Assembly (NCBI GenBank): GCA_027922465.2
Contig: BQMF02000165.1
Location: 682,001 to 746,000, forward strand
Direction: 5' to 3'
Origin: Turritopsis dohrnii
Lineage: Eukaryota; Cnidaria; Hydrozoa; Anthoathecata; Oceaniidae
DNA length: 64,000 nt
The translations under genes and the position numbers were made by a program. Every line of letters starts with the position of its first letter. The stretch's first letter is position 1. Below, piece after piece: positions 51,170 through 63,505 of the stretch. The notes below the pieces were generated by a model that ran no database searches, was not told the origin of the DNA, and worked only from the letters and a program-made list of their open reading frames with translations.

Positions 51170-52790
51170 TGAAAAGTTCAAAATCGCGCAGTTCAAAATC
51201 GCAAGTTCAAGACTTCTCCTGCGATTTCGGCCGTCAGATCTCGTAGTTCTTTATGTCTTGAGATGATGAAGCCATCACGAGTTCATCGCGTGTTGGATAT
51301 CGAATGGTGCACCACAAACACAAGTTGTCGGTAAACGCTTTAACGGAATGCTGTATTGCATCCCAGAATGCTTGTTTCTCGAGATGGAAATTGTTTGATT
51401 TGATTCTCATACTCAGTGTCACACATCTGAGATGGACTGATGAGTCCCATTCCACCGAGACTTGGTGGAAGGGAGAGGAGTTGACGATCGACGGTGTTGA
51501 ATTCGTGACCTTGGAAGACAACCTCGAACCCAGGGTCTCTTGCCTTTTCGATATACGGTATCCGTATATCGAAAAGGCAAGAGACCCTGGGTTAGAGGTT
51601 GCTTGGAAGAGTGTCTTTATAAATTTGTCGATAGCTTTGTCCAGAGGTATCAGTTTTTCCTTGATGCTGGGTGTTGTTCTCATGATGTAGACGTAGCGAT
51701 GTCGTAGACTATGGATGAAAGCGGCAAAGGCAAGATGTGGTTGTGTTTTTGCAACTTCTTGAAGTTGATTCAACTCGGTAATCCAATCTACGACTTTGTT
51801 CTCGATGAAGCTCTTGGTGGTCATGTCATCGCCTATCACGGTACCGAGATTATTTCTGCCATGGGTTGTTATTTTGATGGACGAGCTGTCAAACATCTCT
51901 TTCGCAGTATCGAGGTTTTCTTCCTTGACAACTAGCCACGATTTTGATTCTTCAACGTGATATCCGCGGAGTGGGCCATGTTTAATGATTGCGTCCCACC
52001 AGACTTTAAGTGGTTTTAATCGTCCGGCGCCAGTGATATCGTCGGCGAATGCAACTTGAAGGATTTCGTTCGTTTGCAAGGTCGATAGAAGTGGTGTTAG
52101 ACCGATTGCGTACATAGACATTGCAACCGGATCACCTTGCGTGGTGCCTTCGTTTGACTTGATTTCTCCTCCCCTGTTGATGAATAGACGAGCAGGTCTT
52201 GAGTAGCAATTTACAAGGTAGGTTGCCAATTCTGGACATAAGATTTTGATGTTATGAAGGGCATTTTGACGATTTAAAAAATTGAAGGCGTTTCTCGCAT
52301 CAACTTGGATGAATGCTTCAGCTTCGTTTTCGTCATACGTTTTGCGCATTGCGTGAACTGCGACTTCCACTCCTGCTTGTTGACCGGCGCATAGTTTTTG
52401 GTATCCAGCTGCGTTTATTATGTCTTGTTTCACGATTTGCGATACAGCTTTCCCCATTATTCGCCTGAGCACTTCGCCTATTCCGATGGGTCTGATTCCT
52501 GGTGATTTATCGAGTGGGATGAAACGATAGGATAGAAGAGCTTCGGTGGAACCAGGGTCTTTTATCTCGTACGAACAAAGTTTTCGAGTCATAAGAGCGA
52601 TAGAATGACAGAGATCGTTTGCAGACGTTCCGAAGATCATGTTGTTTGTCATTCTCTTCCATGCATTATGACCTATAAATGGCAGCACAGCATAGGTTTC
52701 AGTTAGCTGAGTGAGAATTGTGTTGATTAGATATTTCTGAAGATTACTTACTGTAATTGGTTCAGTTAATTTGTTACAAACGTTTTTTAC
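51170..52790 (-). pseudogene. Non-LTR-type reverse transcriptase inserted in the transposon
   Basis: The minus strand encodes a long reverse transcriptase region: SYRFIPLDKSPGIRPIGIGE, a VDARNAFNFLNR catalytic block, GTTQGDPVAMSMYAIGLTPL, VAFADDITGAGR (an FADD version of the YADD active site) and GYHVEESKSWL. This domain copies RNA into DNA during retrotransposition. After LFQ an 83-bp palindromic insertion plus its 9-bp duplication shifts the frame. The true frame resumes as LLSLPPSLGGMGLISP, then CVCGAPFDIQHAMN and RHKELRDLTAEIAGEV in another frame. The apparent 551-residue open frame is therefore partly out of frame. The 5' end is truncated and no endonuclease or RNase H is seen. Confidence 0.8.
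51519..51601. mobile_element. 83-bp palindromic MITE with perfect 9-bp target duplication
   Basis: Arms of 40 bp (starting CAACCTCGAACCCAGGGTCT) with one mismatch around a 3-bp loop. CTTGGAAGA lies directly before (51510-51518) and after (51602-51610). A related single arm is at about 56333-56351. Insertion adds 92 bp to the reverse transcriptase and shifts its frame. Confidence 0.92.
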
Positions 52791-52826
52791 CATTAAAAGG
52801 ATTGAAAATGGGAAATAAGAAGAATT

Positions 52827-53217
52827 ATGAACGGACAAAAAAACGGAAAAAGGTGTTTTTTTGGAACAAAGGAAGAAAAAACACAACACATTGCGTGTGA
52901 AAATGTTGAATCTCCTAGAAAGAGTTGTCGAGAAGAGAAAATAAAAAAAAGAAGGTCATGTGATTTTCCTGTTGATGGTGGTGTAGATGGCTACAATATA
53001 ATTTTATATTTCAAACTTTTAAAAGCCTTTATATATGATTTTTTGTCTTGCCCAGAATTAATGCGAATCACACAATGTAGTGTTGACTGATCAGCTGCCT
53101 TTACGTATGGGATATGCTCATCAGCTGAAGTTGTCATGTAGAACATGTCATTATAATGCAGAGACATTTACATCACCCCAGTGTTCAGATGAAAACAAAG
53201 TTAAAGGACGAGGGGCA
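52827..53217 (+). pseudogene. Mutator-like transposase, N-terminal part
   Basis: The first frame reads a basic lead, RRSCDFPVDGGVDGY, then FKLLKAFIYDFLSCPEL. After a frameshift it continues LRMGYAHQLKLSCRTCHYNA and ETFTSPQ. The order 'V-GY--ID---L---LS-L-CP', then 'L-L-C--C----F-TS' matches the N-terminal zinc-binding part of Mutator-like transposases abundant in cnidarians, as I remember them. Frameshift near 53090 and a stop at about 53217. Confidence 0.55.
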
Positions 53218-53319
53218 TGAAAAATGGTATGGTAAACGTTGCTCGTTGCATGAACACTTAAAAACTCTCAGGCAACCCTACATCCATTTGTTACGTATCA
53301 CTCTGCTGAAGGGAACATA

Positions 53320-53916
53320 GTTTCCAATTCATTTTGTGTTATTTTGGATAACATGAATCATGAAACCAACACCGTTCATGCTTTTTTAAGGATTTTATTA
53401 AACGATCTCACAACTCAACTGCCTCGTTTAAAAAGATGTATTTATTTCAGTGATATAAGAACTATAAAAACATTGCAAATCTTTGCAACCATAAAATTGT
53501 ATTTGGTCTAAACAGTGAGTGGCATTTCTTTGCCACATCCCATGGAAAAAGTTCATGTGATGGTGTTGGAGGTACTGTCAAAAGATTGGTGGCAAGGGCA
53601 AGCTTGCAATCACTTGCACAACCTATTGACACACCTAAAAAGATGTTTGAGTGGTGCCTAAATCATATCACCGGGATAAAGTTTGTCTTCGTCAGAACAC
53701 CAAGATTTTCAAGTTAAGTTTCTAAAGCAGTCACTGACCAATACGTTCACATGGCCAAAAAGGGATGATGTTTGTTGGATACCATTGGTTCACATGCTTT
53801 GTCCTATCACAACGTTGGTTGTACAGTCTGCAGGGGGGAGATGTTACAGGCTATCTGATGTTGAGCTGAAAGAAATTCATCATCTGTTTGATCTATACAG
53901 AAAGCAGCAATTATGA
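53320..53916 (+). pseudogene. Relic of a second transposon protein (HGKG..DG.GGTVKR type)
   Basis: Frameshifted plus-strand pieces read AFLRILLNDLTTQLPRLKRC, IYFSD, YKN-KNIANLCNHK, SEWHFFATSHGKSSCDGVGG, TVKRLVARASLQ and MFEWCLNHI. I recall the string FFATSHGKG-CDG-GGTVKRLA from repetitive proteins in cnidarian and arthropod genomes whose biochemical role I cannot state. It separates the two halves of the Mutator-like transposase and looks like a separate insertion. Confidence 0.5.
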
Positions 53917-54721
53917 TAAAGACCTTAATTTTTATATTTACCTTTACTTTGGTTCTTAATCTTTTCTTCAGGAATTGACCAGTATTTTAAAACCATTTGA
54001 TGGATCCTGGAAAACCATGCTAACACTAGAACGGGCATAATTTGGCTGTGTTTTACCTTTCTTCAAAAGGCAAATCCTTTTCTAGTTTCTTGTCTTAATG
54101 ACTTTTTGAACATCATCATCGCCTTCAAGAGGTGAATTGTGTGTGCTAATCTTAACATTTTTACACATTTTAGTCCTTGCTATGAATTGTTTTGTTATTC
54201 TATGATATTGAATTATGTATATTTTGATAGCATGCAAGGTATAGTTTCAGTATTATAAGGAATAATGTAGACAACAAAGATTTTTGAAATAATAGTGAGC
54301 TGTAAAAAATGAAGAAAGTGATTCCGGAACTCAAAATTTTAAATTTTTGAAGTTTTTTTTGCTTTGCTTTTTCCGTGAAATCCCATTGATTCCCCGAAAT
54401 GATTTCTTTGGATTTCTGAAGGTTATGCCCATGGTAACTTCAGGTTAAAATTTTATTTGGATTTGAAAAGGCGCCGACAGTCAATTTTACCACCAAAATC
54501 GACCCAAAATTTGCAACTTTTTGTGGCGGAAGCCTCTTTGTAAGCCCTTAAAATTTTAAAATTCTATTTAGAAAGCCTGATATATGTATTTTGCTAAGGT
54601 CTTTCAGGTATAGTAACATAATCAATAGGTTTTAGCAATTCTGAGGGTCACTACATGGACTTACGGCACCTCAAAATTGCCAAAAATTTTATAATATAAT
54701 AACATATGTGAATCATTGCAC

Positions 54722-55256
54722 AGTGGCTACGAGAATGCGGCAGAGGCAAGTATGGCAAATACTGCTGAAGAAACAATGCAGTGAGGATGATGACTCAATT
54801 ATCCAACTTGTTGTGTTTCTGTAGATGGTACATGGCAAAAACGTGGCTTCACGTCTCTCAATGGAATTGAATGTTATTTGGACAAAGTGTCCTAAAAGTG
54901 TTTATGTTGGTAGAACTATTTTAGAACTTGGTGTGTACTCAGCTATTTTGGAGTTTAATGAGGGAGGTTTAGGTATCACCTCAGTCTTCCAACATTATGG
55001 GATTTCCTTGGGCCGGTCATTTCAAGAAATTGATTTGCGAAGAGATAATGCATGGATATTGAAATCAGTTAGAAAGTCCACAGAGAAAGGAAAACAAAGG
55101 CGGAAATCAATAAGAGCTATAAAAAAAGGACTTATTGATAAAGAAAAACAATCAGAAAAGAAAGATAGTTATTCATCAGGGACTTTTTTTAAAAAGGTTT
55201 TTACTTCTTTGAGTATTTTTGAGGAAACAGTTTTTCACCTTTTAGTCCAACTTTGA
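54722..55256 (+). pseudogene. Mutator-like transposase, C-terminal part with internal deletion
   Basis: Reads ENAAEASMANTAEETM, a few stops, then CCVSVDGTWQKRGFTSLNG (the catalytic-core start of Mutator-like transposases) and, one frame over, NVIWTKCPKSVYVGRTILEL with GVYSAILEFNEGG and a basic end (KSTEKGKQRRKSIRAIKKG). In intact relatives several hundred residues, including most of the DDE core, separate these two motifs. Here they are about 15 bases apart, so the element is a deletion derivative. Confidence 0.7.
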
Positions 55257-55728
55257 AACATCATAACTCTGTCAATAATTGACCAATTAACTTCAAATTT
55301 TCAGAGATGTTGAATTATATTTATTACTAGAGGATGAGTGGAATAGATTTTTAATACCTTCTTTCATTTCCTATTTTTTTCAGTTCAAGTCAAAGTCATA
55401 GCGAAAAAAACACCTGGTCTTATTGTTATCCGCCATTATGAAATAATGAACAATGTTTTCAAAAAATTTTTCACTCATTCCCTAGATAATGATCTAAACA
55501 TTACTTCTGTGCAATTTTGTTTGATATGATCAAGTATATTTTTAGTTATGTTGTTTCAAGTGTGATAGGCATTTTTGTAAGATTTACTGCTTTTTGCTGA
55601 GTCAGCATTTTTTAAATCATAAAAGTTTGTATTTTTTTGCATCATTTTATGTAATAAACATTTTTACATCCAACCATATACACAAGAATGTTGTATGCAA
55701 AAAAAAAATGTTTTCTATAGGAACCACC

Positions 55729-57290
55729 CTAAAGGTAGTTTCCCACTAGGTGAAAAATTTATTTGCAATCTCATTGGTTCACCCATAGTCATATGACTAT
55801 GGTTCACCGAATCGTTTTCACATCTTTGTCGTCGTCGTCACTTCTTTCATTTACATTATCTGTATATTCATAGCTGTACGATTCAGTGACATAACTTCTC
55901 CATCTTTTTGTGAATGCGACAAACTTAGGAGCAGCAGAATTTTAGCCTCAAAGGCATTTCTAGCCCTCCTGATGGAATTGGCGATTGAGGATATTTCGTT
56001 GAAGATTGTAATTTTGCGTACAAGCGTACAAAACGTGAACCTTGATATTTTGGTTTACAAAGCAGCAAAGTCATTTATTTCCGAAAAATACAACATGGGG
56101 TGTCTAATGAAGTTTCGATTACAAATGTGAAAATGGGTGGTTGAGTTGTTCAAGTAAATGCAGAGAGAGAAAAACATGATTATAAATGGATTCACATCAG
56201 CCGGGATTATAGAAGCGTCAAGATTGGTACACTGGAAAGAACTGAAACTTCCTTCGAAGAGTAATTTGTAAAAAAAGTATTACTGAGAAATTCCTGAAAA
56301 GCTTTCAAAAGAAATCGTATCCCACAGATGTCCAACCTCGAACCCAGGGTTCAAGGTTGAGATCATGTCATGCAATTTCAGTTTTCTTAAAGCGATGGTA
56401 ATTAACAATTTGTTCAGTCTTGTATGGATGTTCGATATTCGTTAAAGGAAAACATGGATACTGAAAGCTCTGTAGTAAACAAACATATTAAGTGTCTGAT
56501 GACGTCATTGTGTCATCGTTATAATGGAACAGCAAAATAACTTAATCTTGCGTCCGACCTGAAAATCGGATTATCTGTAAATACGTGCTGCAGTGAAAAC
56601 TTTCAAAACATGATTTCATTCATTCACAAAATTAGGACGCATATCTATTCATTCATCCATTCATTCTTTCATTCATTCGTTGTATTCGAAATTCTCTTAA
56701 AATTATGCATAACATGAATGTCCGAACCATACCATGACTTGAAGTAATTCTGGCTTCCACTTTTTTCCAGTGTCAGAAGAGATCAGACTGCTGATTGAAT
56801 ACCTCTCTGAAGAGATAGACTGTGATTGAATACCTCTCTGGAATAACGCTAATATTGGTAGAGAAGGATGTATAGTGTTTTTAGAAAACTTGAAAGATGG
56901 TCATAGGTTTTTTACTACATGCTATGGACACTTCTTCTCCTCATCCTCCTCACGTTTTCATTTTCTTTACTATCATTTGAATTTCCGCGTTTTCTTCGAC
57001 TTTTACCTCACTCTCCAAACGTGATCACGTGATCACTGAATCATCCGCAGAAAATGATGTGAAAGAATATGACGGCGCAGCCAAAACTAAAAAACGTTTT
57101 ACATAATTTCTGTAATGTTTTATAATAATACTTTTCTTGGTTTTAGAGGTACTCCATAGATATAAAAAAACAACAATGGAAAAAAACATTTACCAGCAAC
57201 AGTGCTTTTAGTCAAACTAATGTTATTTCGCAGATCTGAAAGCCAACAAGCTGCAAACGTATTACAAGAATAGATGTTTGAGGGCGCTTA
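55729..57290. other. Transposon debris and unassigned DNA
   Basis: Contains a perfect palindrome CCATAGTCATATGACTATGG (about 55787-55806), a short frame MIINGFTSAGIIEASRLVHW (about 56177-56275) that resembles the end of a pogo/Tigger-type DDE transposase, a single arm of the 83-bp MITE (about 56333-56351), and a small tandem duplication around TTGAATACCTCTCTG (about 56795-56840). No working gene. Confidence 0.4.
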
Positions 57291-57302
57291 AGATTTCTGT
57301 TA

Positions 57303-59344
57303 TTGATGGTTGTGGGTGATTTTATGAAGGAGTTTCTTCGTTCATACACATTTTATTTGTCTGTTGTGTTTATTCGGAAACACACCGAAACGTTTACTTC
57401 TACGACATCTTATTTTCGTTTTCATCCTGTAGATTCAGTTCTTGATGTATATATTCTACCTTCATATGCATCAGTTCCTGGTATTCTGGTATTAGCTCCT
57501 GGTATAGCTGGTATTATCACAGCTTTGACGGTATGACGGTATTTCTCGTTCCATTCTCCTTCTCGTTATAAACTTCAACAACACTCGTGTCTTTTACGAA
57601 GAATCGTGAAGTAGAAAACAAAGTTCAAATAAATGAACCGCCTTCACTATGAACCACATCAACGTTGTAATTATGAATGTACTCACAGAGATAGTTACAG
57701 ATTAAAAATACGAAACTAACTGAATGTTGTGATTTGTGTCCTGCGTTAGTGTTCCCACCACGGGCAATTTTTCATCAAATTTATTCACTGAAATTTATAT
57801 GCGAAATTTTGAAACATATTACAAATCAGACAATTCCAATAATGCAGAACTTTTATTAATTTCCAGTCAAGTTAAACAGGTTTTTTTCACATAGGACCAT
57901 TATTGTTTTGTGACCAAAACTAAACGAGCAAATTACTTAATGTCATGATGCCATGTCCTTCCAAACGAAATTAAGAAGCTTTTTACTACAAAGATAGCAT
58001 GGCCGCACGATATAGACACGCTCTTTTAATAATATATTCAAAGTTACATAACCTTAATTTTTTTCCGAAAGTAATTTGTGTTTCTTATCAATTAAGAGTG
58101 TTTCAGTTGATTCAATCATAGCGTTGTGGTGACCAATTGTTTCTTCCCACAGAATGAGCATAATTTCAAAAGAACTTTTTTCAACCAAGCGAAAAAACTT
58201 TACGTAGGTGTTGTGATGAGTCATAAGTATGAAGAACCTGCAGGTAAACTTGAATGTGATTTAACTATATACTACACCACCTCTTTGATTAGTCATTGAC
58301 TATTAGGTGTGTCTCCTTTCATATATACATAGTATATAGTATATAGTATATAGTAGTATATAGTAGTATATAGTATATAAGTTGAAACATGAATTTAAAT
58401 CCCTTGAGGTGAACATTATTTTCGAAAAATAATGTTTCTTCCTTCACATATTGTAGTAATGTGTATGTGGTTACTGCTACATTTCGTGTGCCTTATATTT
58501 TTAGAATTCTTAGTCATGCCATTGGCCATTACAAAAAGTTTTAAGGAAACAATACAGAAGAAGTGTAGCTAAACCTCAGTCAGTAAACCACAGTCAAAAT
58601 TTGTGAAAGACAGTTTAGTCGTTCAAAGTAGAAGAGAACAGCGTGCCACCTAATCAACACTTAAGGCTGAAAAGAAGTACCGACGTTGGACTCCTACACT
58701 TTTTGTGACCACGCATCAATGTAATTTCAGAAACAAATATACGAGATTTTCGCTATGGCTCTTTGCTAAGTTACATAAGAAGAATCCCCGTCACGTACAA
58801 GATAACGATAGAGGGACGCTCTAATTAACCATTGTGATGACTATTATATTATTAGGGACTATTAGGAAACAAGAACATGAAATAACACCCACGTTTGTTA
58901 TGCAACTTTAGATCCTTTGAAGAAATCGGAAACAGTTGTAAGAAATGTCTCAAAAGCCTGTTATGACGTCAGAGGCTGATCACCAGATTTCCTTTACTTA
59001 GTACCCACGTTTTACGGTTTATCGTTTTTAGGGAGTGTTTCATATTTTCTGGTGTCATATATTCATATAAGTTTTTAATGGTTTTTGTCTTTTGACCTGG
59101 AAAGAGCTTGGTCAATAAAGGTTGTTGTTGCTGTTGTTCATCTTATTACCGACCAGTTTTGAGAAATATTTTGTTTCTCTTTCTTTACCTTTTCAGACCA
59201 GACTTCGTATCCAAAACATACTCAATGAAGGTCATATTACCCAATAATGGTCGTTTTCAGGTTGTTGGAATGCAAAATTACGTGTTTCGAAAAACATGTG
59301 GGCCGAGGAAGCAATCAAGTTCTTCTTTAAAATTAAATCTCTGA
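57303..59344 (+). CDS. Weak multi-exon gene candidate
   Basis: Three stretches look like exons: about 57430-57530 (SVLDVYILPSYASVPGILVL..., hydrophobic, donor ACG|GTATGA), 58154-58242 (NEHNFKRTFFNQAKKLYVGV, acceptor CCCACAG, donor GCAG|GTAAAC), and 59260-59342 (VVGMQNYVFRKTCGPRKQSS, stop TGA). Phases were not shown to agree and I recognise no family. They may be parts of one small membrane protein or chance. Confidence 0.2.
58321..58381. repeat. TATAG(TA)n microsatellite
   Basis: Imperfect TATATAGTA units over 60 bp. Confidence 0.8.
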
Positions 59345-62089
59345 AAATATGTTATCAGCAGGACATGATAAAATTTATGAATGAAAATTAATCAAGGCTT
59401 ACATTCTTCAACAAATTGCGTTTAATGTCTTAAGAAGGACATGTTGTTTTGTGGTCTTGTGAACTTTAAGAATTTGCTTTCCGTGCATGTTTCAACGACA
59501 GCTTCGATATCCAAATTCCTTAATAAAAACGTCAATAAAAAAGCATTCGAATCATTTGGACGAATGAGACACGAGGATTAGTTAAGTCTCGCTGATTCAG
59601 TCAGTTGTACAAAGTTTACATTAAAGCTCTGAGAGGTCTGGCAAGGGTACATTTAACTGAAGAATGATACAGAGTACAGGGGAATTTATTTATTTATTTA
59701 TTTTTTTTATTTTTTTTTTTTTTATTTTTTCCTCATTGTGATTTTGAGCATAGTGTGGACTATACGCTTTCTCTCAAATGTGAAATACTAAAAATTCACG
59801 GATAAGTTTTTGCGACTTTTTTGGAACTGTATGGAACTAACCATGATGAATTTATGCCGACATTTTAACAATTTTTATCGTTTGCTGATCGATTCTTATC
59901 GTTTTTTATTATGAATGAGTACAATTCATTCGAAACCACATTAGATAACCGTCGGAGATTGTATCAGTTACTGAAAGTAACAGCCCAGGAGGAACCGTGA
60001 TCCTTATTTCACAGTCTTCGCAGACCCATGCAAATTACTTTCGTACAAATAATCAAATCAAAAGATTTCCCGATTCTTCCGATATGATTTGATAGATTTT
60101 TTTTAGGAAAAAAGTTTAAAAAACATAGATCAAGATTTTGTCGTTAAGATAAGCAAAAGGTCATGGCTGGAAACAATGTTAATAGAATCAAGCCAATAAA
60201 AATCTGACTCACTTAAATGTGGTCATAAACTATAAACCATCAACAATTGCTCAATCATCATGACCTTGACAGAGAGTGTTATTGTGCTTATTTTTATATG
60301 TAAAAATGAATCATGTTGAATCAGACATCTTGTCGTTACGCAATATGACCGCTTGCTCGATTCAGCTAAATAATCAACATGGCGGAGATAGTGTTTTGGA
60401 AAATGTACTCCGCATGATTGGTCAATCACGGCTAAAGATGGTAGCGAAGTTGTGATGTTCATATTTGTTGCATAAAACCTGTGAAGACAGACACCTAATT
60501 TTCTAGACGCTTTATGATACATGATACATAATCACAGTAAAAACCAGATCTTAAAAACACGTTTTTATCAGCCATAGTAACGGAATAAAGTAAACAACTG
60601 CACGGTTCATCAAGGTTTAGTCGCGTTAAAGTATACGAAAATATTATCAATGAACTTTTCGCTTATAAGTTAAAGTTGCAACTATTCTCTAAGTTTTTGT
60701 CGCCGAGGAAAAGTTTTGACATATAACAGGTAAAATAAATTCCAGTGCGCGTATGAAATGATTGTTGATTGAGCAAGAGGAACAAGGATTGATGGCAACA
60801 GAAGACCATCAACTACCATCTTGGAACCGCATCACTCCTCCTACAAAATTATTAAGAAACCTTCTTAATTAACTTTAAGGAATTTTGGAGAAGCACACGT
60901 GCTTCACACGTGTGAAATGGCTGGTGAATGTTTAACACAACTGACTTAAAACACAGAGTATTAAAAAAAAAAACAATCCTCTAACACCAAAAATATTTAT
61001 CTAAAGAAATGAAAACGAGGCCATGAAAACAAGGGATCTCTTTCTTGAACAAAAATCCTACGTTGTTGCAAAAACCTAATTGATCACGTGTTAAGCACGT
61101 GATATTTCTAACACTGTTTTGGCTGACTTCACAATCGAGGTAAAATTACGTCAGCGGAAGTTTAGTCTCGTTTGTGTATATTCATACATTCGTGTCATGT
61201 CATGTTTTTAGTGACGTTGTTACATTGTAATATGCTTTATTAAGGAATATACACAACGCTTCAAAACTAGAATAAACAGTCCAATACAACTTTTAGTACT
61301 TCGTTATGCTGATATTGACAACACATGATGAGGGAATGTGAACTTCGCTGATGCTATCAGTATAATAGCGTTCAATGCTTTCTAAAATGTTGTGTGGTCT
61401 CTTGTGTAACTGTCGTAATTGTTGCAGGAAAAACCTTCAGTTCCTGGTATATCGAGTTTTTGCTTTATCACCATTGCGTGTCCGTTCCGTTGATAGGGTA
61501 CCAACGTATAAACGTTTTTCAACGACCCTCTAATTTTTATAGCAGTATCGAAGCCTTCCATTTTTATATTTAGATCGAGGAAATATTTAATACGGGAGAT
61601 AAGTTTTATGAAAAAAAGTCCTTTGTAAAATTTGCATTTCTGGCGATTGTAGAAACCTTGCTGATTCACTTCCTATCAGCAATTTTGCATCTCTCAATCC
61701 ATCCATTATCTGCTCTCCACCCCCACTGCCCCTATCACCCCCTACCACTTCCCTCCTCAGCCCTAGGACCTGAATTCCTGTGAAAGCTAATGTCTCGTTT
61801 CTTGTTTTCACGATAAAAATGTTTTTATCAAAAATATGCAAAAAAATACAATATCAAAACAACAGGACACATGCAAGTCTGATTACGGTGGTTAGGCGAA
61901 TGCTGATAAGAATAACGACAAAATTTTCCGCAAATGCAGGATATTGTAACTTCCCACAAAACAATCTAAAAACAAAATTTGATTCATAGCTCAATTTTTC
62001 GTAATGTCATTAGTAAACAATTAGTCTGCATAAGTCACTTTTGCCGGCTGTAATGAAGCAGATAATTGGTAACAATTACGACGACAACG
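59345..62089. other. Intergenic upstream of glutamine synthetase
   Basis: No gene seen. It includes a T-rich low-complexity stretch at 59683-59735. Minus-strand open frames near 60223-60522, 61382-61669 and 61587-61841 lack domains or protein-like composition. Confidence 0.45.
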
Positions 62090-62095
62090 TATAAA
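62090..62095 (+). promoter_or_regulatory. Possible TATA box of glutamine synthetase
   Basis: TATAAA 105 bp upstream of the start codon, leaving room for a 5' leader of about 75 nt. Confidence 0.4.
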
Positions 62096-62194
62096 TGACG
62101 GCTCAGTAAGCTTCCTCATCATTCACTTGTTGCTCGACACAAGTTAGCATCGAAGTTTTAGTTTGGAAAAACAGAAATTTTGAAAACAGACAAA

Positions 62195-63505
62195 ATGGTT
62201 GCCAGTTCAGGTAAATAGTTTCTTTCATAACTTTGAATAAACTGCGTGAAGAATTTAACGATGTCGCTTTACTGTCCAATAATTAAAGAATGAAAATATA
62301 AATTGACTGCCGTAGTCTTGCTATGTTCCGTCAGCATTTACAGCACGCTATAAATCTCGACATCGCACTATGTTGGGTCCATTAAGAGTTTGAGATAGTG
62401 AGGCTCGACTGCAGTTCAAATCTGAGGCATTTTCTCTTCTGTTCCTATAGTAACGAGATACCAAGGCCTGCGTCAAGATATTCTTTCGAAATATCAAGAC
62501 CTCCATCAAAACGGGCAAGTACAAGTTCTATACGTGTGGATAGATGGAAGTGGACAGACGATGAGATGCAAGACAAAAACACTGTACGAAGTTCCGAAAC
62601 AAGCATCCGATCTCCCCGTTTGGAATTTCGACGGTTCTTCTACGGGTCAATCGGAGGGCAATAACAGCGACGTGTACCTACATCCAGTGGCTTTGTACCC
62701 TGATCCGTTCAGAAGGGGTCACAATAAGATTGCGTTGTGTGAAACATATACACATGATCATAAACCAACAGAATCGAACAAAAGAAGAAGTTGTTTGGAG
62801 TACATGAATAAAGAAGTTGTCCAGGTCGGTCTGGTAACCATGTTGCGTTTCAAAGACAGTAAATCACGTCTATTTTACTGGATTTTGTTTTTGTTTTAGG
62901 AGTCAAAACCTTGGTTTGGTATCGAACAGGAATACACATTGATGGATAGCGACGGATATCCATTAGGATGGCCTAAACAAGGTTATCCAGGCCCGCAAGG
63001 TCCTTACTATTGTGCCGTAGGTACTGGGCGTGCAGTTGGGCGGGAAATCATGGAAGCTCATTACAAATGTTGTATGTACGCCAACTTGAAAATCAGTGGG
63101 GAAAATGCTGAGGTAATGCCTGGTCAATGGGAATTTCAAATTGGTCCGTGTGAAGGGATTGAAATAGGAGATCAGATTTGGATGGCTAGGTATTTCTTAA
63201 GTCGAGTGGCGGAAGATTTTGGCGTCATCATTTCTTTCGATCCCAAACCAATCCCAGGAGACTGGAACGGAGCAGGATGCCATACCAATTATAGGTAAGC
63301 TTAATTTGATTAGCTGAAAATTTCTGACATTTCAGTAAAATAGATAATTATCATTGAATATGTTTACTTTAAACCACAGTACTGAAAAGATGCGAAATGA
63401 CAATGGAATTAATGAAATCAACAAAGCCATTAAGAAAATGTCGTTGAGGCACGCTTATCACATTAAAAGATACGATCCTACTGGCGGGGTAGATAACGCT
63501 CGAAG
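62195..63505 (+). CDS. GLUL: Glutamine synthetase, first four coding exons (3' end outside window)
   Basis: Exons 62195-62210 (ATG; MVASS), 62451-62824, 62900-63294 and 63380-63505 join in phase. The protein shows the eukaryotic type II glutamine synthetase order: [35 protein letters not shown] (the 'WNFDGSS' signature), [30 protein letters not shown] with the metal-binding E-x-[47 protein letters not shown] (ATP-binding signature) and [12 protein letters not shown]. It makes glutamine from glutamate, ammonia and ATP in the cytosol. The last exon or exons (LTGFHETS... region and C-terminus) were not found before 64000. Exon 1 encodes only five residues plus one base, so the start is decided by that splice. 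Confidence 0.96.

Larger units (their letters stand above)
50666..55728 (+). mobile_element. Nested Mutator-like DNA transposon (5.06 kb) with 18-bp inverted ends
   Basis: GGTGGTTCCTATAGAAAA (50666-50683) and its exact complement (55711-55728) bound the region; CTAA flanks both sides. Inside, on the plus strand, are N-terminal (52827-53217) and C-terminal (54722-55256) parts of a Mutator-like transposase. A reverse transcriptase lies between the left end and the transposase on the minus strand, and a second transposase-like relic interrupts the middle. MULEs normally leave 8-11 bp duplications, so the 4-bp CTAA may be chance or mark another superfamily. Confidence 0.6.
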
